Shown here: in pieces, positions 1 to 8,731 of the stretch
Layout of the letters: each line of letters begins with the position of its first letter
Numbering within the stretch: position 1 is the stretch's first letter
NCBI GenBank assembly: GCA_017302165.1
Contig: JAFLCW010000001.1
Coordinates: forward strand, 496,001-560,000
From: Alphaproteobacteria bacterium
GTDB lineage: Bacteria; Pseudomonadota; Alphaproteobacteria; Micavibrionales; Micavibrionaceae
Length of the DNA: 64,000 nucleotides
Reading direction: 5' to 3'
The notes under the pieces: generated by a model
What the model saw: only the letters and a program-made list of their open reading frames with translations
The model's database searches: none
What the model was told of the DNA's origin: nothing
Translations under genes and position numbers: made by a program

Positions 1-292
1 TTTCCTCAAACACGCGCGCGCCCATCACCAGGACATTGGCCTGATTGGGGTGGTCGTCTCCTGCCGTAATCCATATGGGTTGTTGATCGCCGCGCCCTTC
101 TTTGGCGGTGCCATGGGGTAGAAAAGAATCGGCGCGGTATGTCCATAACACATCGTTCATCTGGTCAACCTGAGCCGCATCCGCCAGTTTCACCAGCACA
201 CGATGTCCAACTGATAAAGCCTTGGCCAGTATGGCAGGTAATGCTTGATCAATCGTTTGCGTGGTTAAATGATAGAAACGGATATCGGTCAT
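1..292 (-). CDS. holC: DNA polymerase III chi subunit (HolC), C-terminus cut by window edge
   Basis: The minus-strand frame begins with ATG at 292 and stays open to base 1, giving about 97 codons that start MTDIRFYHLTTQTIDQALP and contain a FLPHGTA segment followed by PIWIT and NVLVMG. This is the pattern of the chi subunit of the DNA polymerase III clamp loader, which links the polymerase to single-strand binding protein. The rest of the gene lies beyond the left edge. Its ATG overlaps the pepA stop as ATGA, so the two are probably translationally coupled. The pepA-holC order is common in Proteobacteria and supports the call. Confidence 0.85.
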   Translation of the reverse strand, partial: MTDIRFYHLTTQTIDQALPAILAKALSVGHRVLVKLADAAQVDQMNDVLWTYRADSFLPHGTAKEGRGDQQPIWITAGDDHPNQANVLVMGARVFEE

Positions 293-1809
293 GTTTCAAA
301 TTGATCTGCCACGAATTGATTGAGTAATTTGACCCCAAAACCGGCGCCGCCTTTGGGGCCTGAGGGCATGTCTTTGGTTTGCATCATTTTTCCGGCAATA
401 TCGAGATGCGCCCACGGCGTATCTTTTTCAATGAACCGTTCCAAAAACCCGGCCGCCGTGCAGGCGCCGCCATAACGACCCGCATTCCCCATGTTGTTGA
501 GGTCAGACAACACCCCATCCATGGCCTTGCGGTAGGCCTCATCAAGGGGCATCCGCCAGAGTTTTTCTCCGGTGGTTTGCGACGCCGCGTTCAATCCCTG
601 CCAGAGTTTGTCGTTATTCACGAACGCGCCGCAATATTCCATCCCCAGGGCCACCATAATTGCCCCGGTCAAGGTCGCGAGGTCAATAATGTGAGAAGGT
701 TTATAGGTGCGCTGGACATAGGTCAGGGCATCGCACAGCACTAAACGCCCTTCGGCGTCGGTATTGAAAACCTCAATTGTTTTGCCAGACAAAGATGTGA
801 CAATATCTCCTGGCCGTACGGCATTATGCGAGGGCATGTTTTCAGCCAGTCCGACGATCCCTACCACATTGACTTTCGCTTTTCGTCCTGCAAGCGCTTT
901 CATCAACCCGACTACGGCGGCAGAACCACCCATATCCATTTTCATGTCTTCCATACCGGCGGCGGGCTTAATGGAAATTCCGCCTGTATCGAAGGTCACG
1001 CCCTTGCCGACAAAGGCAATGGGTGGTTTGTTTTTGGCACTGGGTTTGCCGTTCCACCGCATGACCACCACGCAGGGTTTGCGGGCAGAGCCTTGTCCGA
1101 CAGCCAAATGGGCTCCGAATCCTAATTTTTTCATTTTTGCCATATCCAGAATCTCAACGCTGATCCCCAGCGGTTTCAGTTCCTTGCGGATAATGGCGGC
1201 ATAACTTTCGGGATATAGAATATTCGGGGGTTCATTCATCACATCCCGCGCCAGATAAATACCCTGGGCAACGGCCTCAAGTGTCTTGAATGTTTTTTTG
1301 GCGTCGGCCTCATGCGGCGTGACAAAATGAATGGGTAGGGTATGCGCTGGTTTTTTGGTCTCACTTTTTTCTGTTTTGTATTTATCAAAACGATACCCGC
1401 GCAACATCATACCATAGGCCATATGGGCACTAGCTTTTTCGGCACGCGCCGTCATATCTGGATGCTGGGGGGCGCGCACATGGACATCTGTTGCCCCGTG
1501 TGCCACCAAAGCGGGATAAAGCATACCGCCCAGCGTTTCACAGGCAAGGTCGTTCAACTTTTTGGCCTGACCGACCCCCAGCAAGATAACCTGACGGGGA
1601 CCTTTTCCCTTGGGGAGGGTATATTTTAATATCTGACCCTGCTTGCCCTCAAAGGCGGGGTTGCGTGCCATAATGTCCTGAAGATATTTTTGGCTGGAAG
1701 TATCCAGATGACTAAGGTTTTTATCAAATTTTTTGTTCTCATAGACACAGATAACCGCTGTATCTATTTTGGCCGGAGAAGAGGCAGAGAAAGAAAAGCG
1801 AAGACGCAT
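289..1809 (-). CDS. pepA: Leucyl aminopeptidase (cytosol aminopeptidase, M17 family)
   Basis: A 506-residue protein that releases N-terminal amino acids from peptides in the cytoplasm, using two metal ions. The C-terminal catalytic half carries the family signature NTDAEGRLVL from residue 349, preceded by the metal- and substrate-binding region GKGVTFDTGGISIKP. The length matches the bacterial family (about 500). A purine-rich AAGGGA lies about ten bases upstream of the ATG. The gene is divergent from lptF across about 120 bp and overlaps holC by four bases downstream. PepA in some bacteria also binds DNA. Nothing here tests that role. Confidence 0.95.
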   Translation of the reverse strand: MRLRFSFSASSPAKIDTAVICVYENKKFDKNLSHLDTSSQKYLQDIMARNPAFEGKQGQILKYTLPKGKGPRQVILLGVGQAKKLNDLACETLGGMLYPALVAHGATDVHVRAPQHPDMTARAEKASAHMAYGMMLRGYRFDKYKTEKSETKKPAHTLPIHFVTPHEADAKKTFKTLEAVAQGIYLARDVMNEPPNILYPESYAAIIRKELKPLGISVEILDMAKMKKLGFGAHLAVGQGSARKPCVVVMRWNGKPSAKNKPPIAFVGKGVTFDTGGISIKPAAGMEDMKMDMGGSAAVVGLMKALAGRKAKVNVVGIVGLAENMPSHNAVRPGDIVTSLSGKTIEVFNTDAEGRLVLCDALTYVQRTYKPSHIIDLATLTGAIMVALGMEYCGAFVNNDKLWQGLNAASQTTGEKLWRMPLDEAYRKAMDGVLSDLNNMGNAGRYGGACTAAGFLERFIEKDTPWAHLDIAGKMMQTKDMPSGPKGGAGFGVKLLNQFVADQFET

Positions 1810-1889
1810 TGGGTTGTTTTCCCTTGGGGTGCGGGTTAAGGTGATATGCCGTATTAAATATAAAGATATTTTATGTTTCGGCCATAAAA

Positions 1890-1922
1890 GATCAAGAAAA
1901 GATCAAGAAAGGATCAAGAAAT
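1890..1922. repeat. Three tandem 11-bp units just upstream of lptF
   Basis: Three head-to-tail copies of GATCAAGAAA plus one variable base (A, G, T) occupy 1890-1922 and end seven bases before the lptF ATG, in the pepA/lptF divergent spacer. The period is close to one helical turn. It could bind a regulator, act as an A-rich leader or ribosome-loading element, or be simple slippage. It sits where a Shine-Dalgarno sequence would normally be, and no good one is otherwise seen. Confidence 0.6.
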
Positions 1923-1929
1923 ATTCCGG

Positions 1930-3066
1930 ATGATTTTTGATCGGTACTTATTTCGGCAGGTGGGGGGGGCCTTTGTTTTAATCGCGCTGACGCTTTCGGC
2001 GATCATTATGCTGACGCAGTCGCTTCGCTTTTTGGAGTTAGTGATTAATTCTGGTGCCTCAAGTGCCGCCTTTTGGGTATTAAGTTTTCTGGCACTGCCG
2101 CGGCTGTTCGAAGTGATTTTTCCTCTAGCGTTGGTGATGGCTGTCGTTTTTATCTATAACCGTATGTCAGGGGATAGCGAAGTCACCGCGATGCGGGCGG
2201 CTGGTTTTTCTCCGCTTCGGCTAGGCAGACCTTCTATTGTGTTGTCGGCGGGCATTACGCTATTTCTAATGGTAAACACAATATGGCTGGCGCCGGCATC
2301 CCTTAATGCGCTCCATCAATTGCGCCAGAATATCAAAACAGAATTTTCAACACTTTTGCTTCGTGAAGGGGTTTTTAATCAACTGGGGGACGACCTGACG
2401 GTGTTTGTTGAAAAAAGATCGGAAGGGGGTGTGCTGGAAGGTCTGGTCATTCATGATAGCCGCCCTGAACTCCCCGCCCCGGTGACCATCATGGCTCGCC
2501 GTGGACAGCTTGTGGCGACGGATACAGGACAACAGGTGATTGTCTTTGATGGCTCCCGTCAGGATATTAATCAAGAAACTGGTGCATTGAACCGTCTTGA
2601 TTTTTCCCGGTATTCGGTCGATTTTCCTGAAAATTCGGCCGTCAGTACACGGTGGCGCGAACCCGAAGAGCGGCGTTTTTCTGAATTACTGAACCCGGAT
2701 GAGATTACCTTAAAAGATCCGCGAGGAGCCTATAAGTTCATTGTCGAAGCCAATCGCCGTGTCGCGGGGCCTATTCTGGCCATGACCTTGACGATGATGG
2801 CATTAGCCTGTCTTTTGATGGGGCCTGTGGATCGCCGAGGCCAAAGTTTGCGTGTCTTAACGGCGGCATGTCTGACGATTGCCATCCAGTTGGCTTATAT
2901 GAGTATTCTAGAGCTGGCGAACCTTCATGTCTGGGGCATCTTCATGATGTATGGAGTGGTCTTGGTGCCCTTGATTCTGGGTTTTATATTACTACGGTAC
3001 GAAGAAGAGGTGACCCGTCTCTGGCGGCATCTCCGGCTCCGGTCGATCAAGGCAGGCACCCCATGA
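1930..3066 (+). CDS. lptF: LPS export ABC transporter permease LptF
   Basis: A 378-residue inner-membrane protein of the LptF/LptG family, part of the LptB2FG machine that extracts lipopolysaccharide and passes it to LptC. The N-terminus (MIFDRYLFRQVGGAF) and three hydrophobic segments within the first 120 residues are typical. A beta-rich periplasmic part follows from about residue 130 to 260, then three more hydrophobic segments near 275-355. The stop overlaps the lptG start as ATGA, so the two permeases are probably made in equal amounts. The start lies directly behind a tandem 11-bp repeat and lacks an obvious Shine-Dalgarno sequence. Confidence 0.93.
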   Translation: MIFDRYLFRQVGGAFVLIALTLSAIIMLTQSLRFLELVINSGASSAAFWVLSFLALPRLFEVIFPLALVMAVVFIYNRMSGDSEVTAMRAAGFSPLRLGRPSIVLSAGITLFLMVNTIWLAPASLNALHQLRQNIKTEFSTLLLREGVFNQLGDDLTVFVEKRSEGGVLEGLVIHDSRPELPAPVTIMARRGQLVATDTGQQVIVFDGSRQDINQETGALNRLDFSRYSVDFPENSAVSTRWREPEERRFSELLNPDEITLKDPRGAYKFIVEANRRVAGPILAMTLTMMALACLLMGPVDRRGQSLRVLTAACLTIAIQLAYMSILELANLHVWGIFMMYGVVLVPLILGFILLRYEEEVTRLWRHLRLRSIKAGTP

Positions 3067-4163
3067 AAAAGATATTTCCTCCGACCTTAACGCGTTATCT
3101 GGCGTTATTTTTTACCTATCGGTTTTTAGGTGTTTTTGGTGCCTTGCTATGTGTTGCGTACTTGTTTGATACGGTTGAATTATTACGCCGCGCTAATAAA
3201 TTTGATGATGTACCCTTGCCGCTGGTCTTACAGATGGGATTATTTAAATTACCTGAGGTCGGGCAAGTGGTTTTGCCCTTTGCGGTTTTATTTTCGGCCA
3301 TGCTCACATTCTGGCATTTAACGCGCCGTCAGGAATTAGTGGTCATCCGGTCGGCAGGTTTATCGGTCTGGCAATTTTTATCCCCGGTGATGGGCGTCGC
3401 ACTCTTAATCGGGTGTCTTCAGATGACGGTTTTAAACCCCGTGGGCGCGTTGTTGATTGCCCGGTATGAACGTCTTGAAGCCGTGCATTTAAACCGGCAA
3501 CAAAGTTTTGTGTCTTTATCCGCTCAAGGGCTATGGCTTCGTCAGCCGTATGAAGGGGGTAATGCCGTTCTGCATGCCCAGACGGTTAAACTTCCGGAAT
3601 GGGTGCTCCAGAAAACGATGGTGCTTTTTTTCGACTCTCAAAATAACTTCGTCAAACGTATTGATTCGGATCAAGCGGTTCTAGAACGCGGCCAATGGGG
3701 GTTTCGGGGGGCCTTAGTCAACGAGCCCGGCCTGCCCCCCGATCGATCAGATTACATATCATTGGCCACACACCTGACCTCTGATGAAATTGAAGATACA
3801 TTTTCTTCGGCAGGTACCATCCCGTTCTGGCAAATTCCCGCTTTTATCAAGACGCTGGAAACAACGGGGTTTGATGCCGGGCAGATCAAAATTCATTTCC
3901 AGAAACTTTTGTCTGCCCCTTTATTATTTGTGGCGATGATTTTGTTGGCGGCGTCTGTGTCACTCCGTCCTCCGCGGTCTCGGGGCACATCGCTTCTAAT
4001 CGTCATGGGTGTCGCTATGGGATTTTTGGTCTTTTTTACCTCCAGCTTCCTTCAGGCTCTGGGGATATCTGGACAACTTCCGCCCGTGCTGGCGGCGTGG
4101 ATGCCGGCCGTTATCTGTTTTCTTTTAGGTGTCACGGCGATGATGACTTTGGAAGATGGATAG
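3063..4163 (+). CDS. lptG: LPS export ABC transporter permease LptG
   Basis: A 366-residue partner of LptF with the same plan: hydrophobic segments in the first 110 residues, a periplasmic jelly-roll-like middle (QGLWLRQPYEGGNAVLHAQ and on), and three C-terminal membrane segments. I start it at the ATG overlapping the lptF stop (ATGA). The frame is open further upstream, but that part would overlap lptF by about 200 bases and looks non-coding. lptF-lptG forms a two-gene operon divergent from pepA. No intrinsic terminator is visible behind it. Confidence 0.93.
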   Translation: MKKIFPPTLTRYLALFFTYRFLGVFGALLCVAYLFDTVELLRRANKFDDVPLPLVLQMGLFKLPEVGQVVLPFAVLFSAMLTFWHLTRRQELVVIRSAGLSVWQFLSPVMGVALLIGCLQMTVLNPVGALLIARYERLEAVHLNRQQSFVSLSAQGLWLRQPYEGGNAVLHAQTVKLPEWVLQKTMVLFFDSQNNFVKRIDSDQAVLERGQWGFRGALVNEPGLPPDRSDYISLATHLTSDEIEDTFSSAGTIPFWQIPAFIKTLETTGFDAGQIKIHFQKLLSAPLLFVAMILLAASVSLRPPRSRGTSLLIVMGVAMGFLVFFTSSFLQALGISGQLPPVLAAWMPAVICFLLGVTAMMTLEDG

Positions 4164-4350
4164 AAGGACACACCTGTTACCTGAAAGCCACAGATTTATA
4201 TATTTTTGTGTAAGGCTTTGGCCTGAAGACGATTTTCGCATTGACCCTATGCGGGGAATAACATTATGAATGACATGGTTATCATCAATTTATTTATTTT
4301 ACAGAATTTATATTTAAAGAGTTTTGTCACGTAAATCAAATATCTACGGG

Positions 4351-4422
4351 TATAATTCTTCGTTAACCAGTTTGGGATTAAATGAATTGATGTGGGCCAT
4401 AGACTTGGGAAACGTCCCAAGT
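4351..4422 (+). promoter_or_regulatory. Putative mlaA promoter -10 and leader hairpin
   Basis: The 293-bp gap between lptG and mlaA has no convincing gene. A perfect TATAAT lies at 4351-4356. TTGTCA at 4324-4329 resembles a -35 but its 21-bp spacing is too long, so the upstream element is uncertain. Downstream, ACTTGGGA (4403-4410) pairs perfectly with TCCCAAGT (4415-4422) across an AACG loop, about 34 bases before the mlaA ATG. With no T tract it is more likely an operator or a 5'-UTR stem than a terminator. A GGGGGAG ribosome-binding site precedes mlaA. Confidence 0.5.
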
Positions 4423-4456
4423 AAGGTTTCAAAGAATTTTTGGGGGAGCTGAATAC

Positions 4457-5230
4457 ATGTTGTCTGTTCGTTTTGATTTTGCCGTGCTGGCGCGGCTTTC
4501 GGTTATTGCCTTGATGGCTATCACCTTGAGTGCGTGTTCCACCACCACATCATCAACCGACACGGCAGAAAACGCCGTATATGATCCGCTCGAAAGTTCC
4601 AACCGCTTCATGCTTAAGGTCAATGAGGGTGTTGATAAAGTGGCGCTGGAGCCGATTGCACGGGGCTATCGTAAATTTACCCCCGAAGCCTTCCGCGTCG
4701 TGATGCGTAATTTCTTGCGCAACCTCAAAAGCCCTGTGGTGATTGGTAACCAAATCCTGCAAGGTGATCTTGAAGGTACGGCCAATTCTACCCTGCGCAT
4801 GGTCGTGAATACGCTGGCGGGTTTTGGCGGTATTCTGGATTTGGCGTCGGATGGCGGCGTCCCATATGAACCTGAAGATTTCGGCCAGACTCTGGCGGTC
4901 TGGGGTGTGGGTCACGGCCCTTACTTTGTCCTGCCGTTGCTGGGACCGTCCAGCTTACGTGATTCGATAGGGACTATGGTTGATTCTTATGCGGATCCTG
5001 TCCGCATGTACCTGTTCAATACGGATCGCGAAGAATGGCATTATGGCCGCGTGGTCGCCAGCGCTGTGGATCAACGGGAAGAGCTTTTGGATGTGATCGA
5101 CGATCTGCGTCGCAACTCGTTTGATTACTACGCCGCCCTGCGGAGTGCGTACATCCAGAGACGTGCGGCCTTGGTTCAAGACTTGGATCCCACGACCTCC
5201 AGTGGGCCAGCTATACCGGAATACGAATAA
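4457..5230 (+). CDS. mlaA: MlaA/VacJ-family outer-membrane lipoprotein
   Basis: A 257-residue lipoprotein of the Mla pathway, which removes misplaced phospholipids from the outer leaflet of the outer membrane. A signal sequence ends in the lipobox LSAC with the lipidated cysteine at residue 27. The mature part has the VacJ hallmarks: YDPLESSNRFMLKVNEGVD, FLRNLKSPVVIGNQILQGD, a GGILDLASDGG segment and GPYFVLPLLGPSSLRD. The gene precedes an MlaC-family gene. The inner-membrane mlaFEDB genes are not in this window, a separation often seen in alphaproteobacteria. Confidence 0.93.
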   Translation: MLSVRFDFAVLARLSVIALMAITLSACSTTTSSTDTAENAVYDPLESSNRFMLKVNEGVDKVALEPIARGYRKFTPEAFRVVMRNFLRNLKSPVVIGNQILQGDLEGTANSTLRMVVNTLAGFGGILDLASDGGVPYEPEDFGQTLAVWGVGHGPYFVLPLLGPSSLRDSIGTMVDSYADPVRMYLFNTDREEWHYGRVVASAVDQREELLDVIDDLRRNSFDYYAALRSAYIQRRAALVQDLDPTTSSGPAIPEYE

Positions 5231-5252
5231 AATAATGACCTAAATAGGGCGG

Positions 5253-5301
5253 GGCAGGGTTTATCCTGCCTAAAAAAGCCATGGTTGTGAGCGAGTATAA
5301 T
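5253..5301 (+). promoter_or_regulatory. Intergenic hairpin and possible -10 before mlaC
   Basis: Between mlaA and the MlaC-family gene, GGCAGG (5253-5258) pairs with CCTGCC (5265-5270). The stem is followed by TAAAAAA rather than a T tract, so it is not a classical terminator. A perfect TATAAT follows at 5296-5301 with no good -35 at normal spacing. The arrangement could give the downstream gene its own promoter or partly separate the two genes. Confidence 0.35.
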
Positions 5302-5350
5302 CGTAAGATCAGGACTGATAAAACCTGACGCTAGTATGAAGGATGAAGAC

Positions 5351-6019
5351 ATGAAAAAAACTTTTGTTTCTGTTCTGATGTTGACGGTGGCGTGCATTTC
5401 TTTCACCCCGCACGTGCAGGCGCGCGTGTCTTTTGAAGCGACACCTGCTTCGGTTATGGTTCAGGATATCAGTGCCGCTCAGGCCAATGACCAGATCGGC
5501 AAGGGTGCTCAAAATTTTATTGATGGTATGGGGCAACGCGCCATTGGGTTTTTAGGCAATAGTTCCCTGTCGATCTCACAAAAACAATCCGAGTTTCGAA
5601 AACTGCTGAGATCCAGCTTTGACATGAAAACAATTGGCCGGTTTGCGTTGGGGCGCAACTGGAACGTGGCCACGCCCGATCAGCAACGTGAATATCAGAT
5701 GCTATTTGAAGATATGGTGGTTGATGTCTATTCCAACCGGTTCAATGATTACAAAGGACAGAAATTTGATGTCCAAAGTTTTCGCAGAGATGGGGATAAG
5801 GATACGATGGTAACATCGTATATTGTGCCAGATGCGGGTGAAAAAATTCAGGTGGATTGGCGCGTTCGTTATAAAGATAGCACCTATAAGATTGTCGATG
5901 TGATTATCGAGGGCGTGAGTATGAGCGTTACCCAGCGTTCTGATTTTGCCAGTGTCATTCAACGTGGCGGCGGAAGTATTCAGGTTCTGCTCAGCCATTT
6001 GCGTGAAAAGCGTCAGTAA
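5351..6019 (+). CDS. mlaC: MlaC-family periplasmic phospholipid carrier (Ttg2D)
   Basis: A protein of about 222 residues with a Sec signal peptide (MKKTFVSVLMLTVACISFTP, cleavage near HVQA) and the MlaC/Ttg2D core: FRKLLRSSFDMKTIGRFALGRNW, a YQMLFEDMVVDVYSNRF helix and IVDVIIEGVSMSVTQRSDFASVIQ. MlaC shuttles phospholipid between outer-membrane MlaA and the inner-membrane MlaFEDB. I prefer the ATG at 5351 to the in-frame ATG at 5336, because AAGGA at 5339-5343 is well spaced for the later start and the signal peptide then starts cleanly. It converges with the DotA/TraY-like cluster, 29 bases away. Confidence 0.88.
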   Translation: MKKTFVSVLMLTVACISFTPHVQARVSFEATPASVMVQDISAAQANDQIGKGAQNFIDGMGQRAIGFLGNSSLSISQKQSEFRKLLRSSFDMKTIGRFALGRNWNVATPDQQREYQMLFEDMVVDVYSNRFNDYKGQKFDVQSFRRDGDKDTMVTSYIVPDAGEKIQVDWRVRYKDSTYKIVDVIIEGVSMSVTQRSDFASVIQRGGGSIQVLLSHLREKRQ

Positions 6020-6048
6020 GCGTTTTTAAAACCCGAAAAGATCAAGAT

Positions 6049-8715
6049 TTATTCAGCGCGCCCCATCAGGCTTTGGACTCCGCCCCCGATTTTCTCCGCA
6101 CCTTCTTTTAATTGCCCACCAATGACGCTTCCGCCGGCGGTGACGGCTTTCATCATGTCTTGGGTCGGATCTGATTGTAGTTTCCCAAATCCAGAGACCC
6201 CAGCCCCGAGCCAGCGCATGACATTATTAGGAATCATATCAATCATCTTAAAGCTGGACATACCCACCATATACACAATGATGGCATAGACGATGGTGTA
6301 GAAAAACTCATCCAGCGTACCCCGCGTAAACGCGGATCCTTCGGCTGAAGGTGCACTGGGCTTGGCTGTTTCCGGCGGCTTGAAGCAAGTAGATGAATTA
6401 ACCGGATCATGACCAGACATATTGGCAATGACCAGATAAAATATTTCATTGAGCACGCGAACGGTGGCGGCAAAAATCGTAATACTGGCCAAAAGGCCGA
6501 ATATAATCATGATGGGTCTTAAAAAGATTTCAAAAATCAAGAAATAGCCGCCCTCGGCTTTGTCTCCAAACATCCCGTCACTATCGATGTGAAGATGTCC
6601 TAAAACCCATAACGGTATGCCGATCATGGCTTCGAATACGCATTTAATCCACCCGGCCAACGCAAAGAAGAAATAAATAAACGGCATGAACGGTACCACA
6701 TAAAACAATACAAACCCCGCCGTTAGACCAATACCAGCAATAGTCGTAAAAAACCCTGACACGGCTTGCAAGGCCACGCCGAAATGTTGTCCCATGGCGC
6801 GTGCCAATGTCCCGGTGGCACCAAAAAAGATGGTGCCACCGAACGCCGCCACTGAACTTTCAATCAAGCCCCGCCCGGCCATCGATAATTGTGCTAAGGG
6901 GTGAATATCTGAATTCTTGCACAAATTAAAAACACCTTGTGTCCCGAACAACATATTGATGGCATCGATGATGATATTTCCAGATAGTTTAACCTGGCTC
7001 GCGAGGGAATCCGCTCTAAAGCCATTTCTTGTCCAGAAGGCACAGACAGGCTTGATGGCGCGCGCCACAGATAAATCTGACTTGTTCAATAGAGGAACTG
7101 TATTCCCATCTGCCAGCATGGGGTTACAGACTTCTTCAGCGACCAAATTCGTATCCTGAGAGAGTTTGTATTTTCTGATTTTCTCGATTACTTCCGGCAT
7201 TAAATGAACGCGTGGTGTGCTCCGGACAGACGCCATGACAGCCCCATTCATCTGGGCGATTTTATTATACCAGATACCGGCACCGCCCCATCCGTATTCT
7301 CTAATCGCTAAATCTACGGCCCATTTACCATTGGTAATTTGTTCGTTAACGGCTTCATCGATATATTGAGAAACAAGTTTATCAAGTTCCTTGGCGGTTT
7401 CATCCTTGTACGTTTCATTGGGCAAGGGTTTTAAAGTCGATGGGTTGCCCTCAACAGCATCGGGCTGGAAATTATCTGAATAATTTCGGGCATATTCCTC
7501 TATTTTGAATTTACCATCCCATAATTCCCGTACCAGATTAAAATAACTCTGTTGCATTTTAGCGGAACCGGGTTCTGAGGCATCCGTTGTCGGAAACGCA
7601 ATTTCACCGCAGACAGGATCTGGACTTTTTTGCTCAGGTCCATCTCCTTCGGGCATCACGCCAAAGATCATGTTGACTGATCCACCCTGTGATGTGCCTG
7701 CCAGACTCTGATAGGTTGTTGATCCGCTCACGATACGGCTATTGCTACCATATCCGGTATAGATTTTAACATCTTCTCCTGTTTGGCGTTTGTGGGCGAT
7801 CGCACATGTTTTGGCGACCATCATATAGGCGACCAAGTAGGATGTTTCCGGAGTGCTGGGCTTGCCAATCAGTTTAATGCGTTCCCCCAAATATGTTGTT
7901 GAGATACGTTCATTAAATTTAATCCAGCCATTGGTGGCCAGATTAGATCCGAGTTTCGCCGCATTTAACCCAAACCACTGAGCGATGTTGATGCCATTTG
8001 TACTGAGCGGGATTAGACACCCCAGAAAAATCACGAGCCTGACCGGTGCCCAGACATGATTAAATCTTTTTCCGAAGGGGACACCCGATTCAGCCGTCTC
8101 GGCGACTACGGTCACGACATAATAAAGAATGACCAATAGGCCGATAGCCAAAATCCCGTAACCATAGAATGTCAGTAAGGATTGAAGTGCCAGATGAAAA
8201 GGTGTGGATGTGACGGGTGCGGATCCGAACATATCCTTAAATCCAAACACAAGATTTAAAATACGAAAAGCCAGATCACCAGTTTGAGGGCCAGATGGCG
8301 TTTCAATCACCACAGGATTGGATTTAAAAAACTCACTATAGTTTGCATCGCCGGTATTGGCATTGGCTGATCCTGATAACAAAGCCAGAATTAACAAAAG
8401 AAACTGAAGCGATAAAATAACCAGCGCTGAGAGAATAGAGGTAAAAACAATTAACTGGTCGATATTTTTACGGGAAACAACAATATGATTGGCGGCTTCG
8501 GCAATGACATGCCGTACACCAAACGTCCCTTTTTTTTCTATTTTTAGATAGGCATGTGTTTTCGGCAGAATACGCACCATGAAAAATACATATGCCATGA
8601 AAACGGCCAGATTAGAAAAGCCAGAGCTGACCAGATCATGAATGCGCGGCAGGATCTGAGGAAGTATCAGATATGAAATAACCTGCCTTTTAAATGTGTG
8701 GTTCTGTGCCATCAT
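6049..8715 (-). CDS. DotA/TraY-family polytopic membrane protein, third of three paralogues
   Basis: An 888-residue protein. Hydrophobic segments lie near residues 30-50, 90-120 (ending in a SANA signal-peptidase-like motif), 175-205 and 225-245. A soluble block spans about 280-600, then at least four C-terminal membrane segments. Conserved stretches are FGKRFNHVWAPVRLV, GWGGAGIWYNKIAQMNGA, PFMPFIYFFFALAGWIK followed by IPLWVLGHLHID, and FFYTIVYAIIVYMVGMSSF. The C-terminal block resembles DotA of type IVB secretion and TraY of IncI conjugation, and family membership is inferred from it. A second ATG at 8712 has equal claim as start. It lies 16 bases behind the middle paralogue, so the three are probably co-transcribed. 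The tail is Gly-rich. Confidence 0.75.
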   Translation of the reverse strand: MMAQNHTFKRQVISYLILPQILPRIHDLVSSGFSNLAVFMAYVFFMVRILPKTHAYLKIEKKGTFGVRHVIAEAANHIVVSRKNIDQLIVFTSILSALVILSLQFLLLILALLSGSANANTGDANYSEFFKSNPVVIETPSGPQTGDLAFRILNLVFGFKDMFGSAPVTSTPFHLALQSLLTFYGYGILAIGLLVILYYVVTVVAETAESGVPFGKRFNHVWAPVRLVIFLGCLIPLSTNGINIAQWFGLNAAKLGSNLATNGWIKFNERISTTYLGERIKLIGKPSTPETSYLVAYMMVAKTCAIAHKRQTGEDVKIYTGYGSNSRIVSGSTTYQSLAGTSQGGSVNMIFGVMPEGDGPEQKSPDPVCGEIAFPTTDASEPGSAKMQQSYFNLVRELWDGKFKIEEYARNYSDNFQPDAVEGNPSTLKPLPNETYKDETAKELDKLVSQYIDEAVNEQITNGKWAVDLAIREYGWGGAGIWYNKIAQMNGAVMASVRSTPRVHLMPEVIEKIRKYKLSQDTNLVAEEVCNPMLADGNTVPLLNKSDLSVARAIKPVCAFWTRNGFRADSLASQVKLSGNIIIDAINMLFGTQGVFNLCKNSDIHPLAQLSMAGRGLIESSVAAFGGTIFFGATGTLARAMGQHFGVALQAVSGFFTTIAGIGLTAGFVLFYVVPFMPFIYFFFALAGWIKCVFEAMIGIPLWVLGHLHIDSDGMFGDKAEGGYFLIFEIFLRPIMIIFGLLASITIFAATVRVLNEIFYLVIANMSGHDPVNSSTCFKPPETAKPSAPSAEGSAFTRGTLDEFFYTIVYAIIVYMVGMSSFKMIDMIPNNVMRWLGAGVSGFGKLQSDPTQDMMKAVTAGGSVIGGQLKEGAEKIGGGVQSLMGRAE

Positions 8716-8731
8716 GCCTCTGGCTTATATG

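Noticed and set aside
2868..3062. Upstream extension of lptG
   Set aside because: The frame is open, but it overlaps lptF by about 200 bases and the family N-terminus begins at the ATGA overlap at 3063.
4324..4356. Full sigma-70 promoter TTGTCA/TATAAT before mlaA
   Set aside because: The spacing is 21 bases, too long for a normal promoter, so only the -10 element is recorded.
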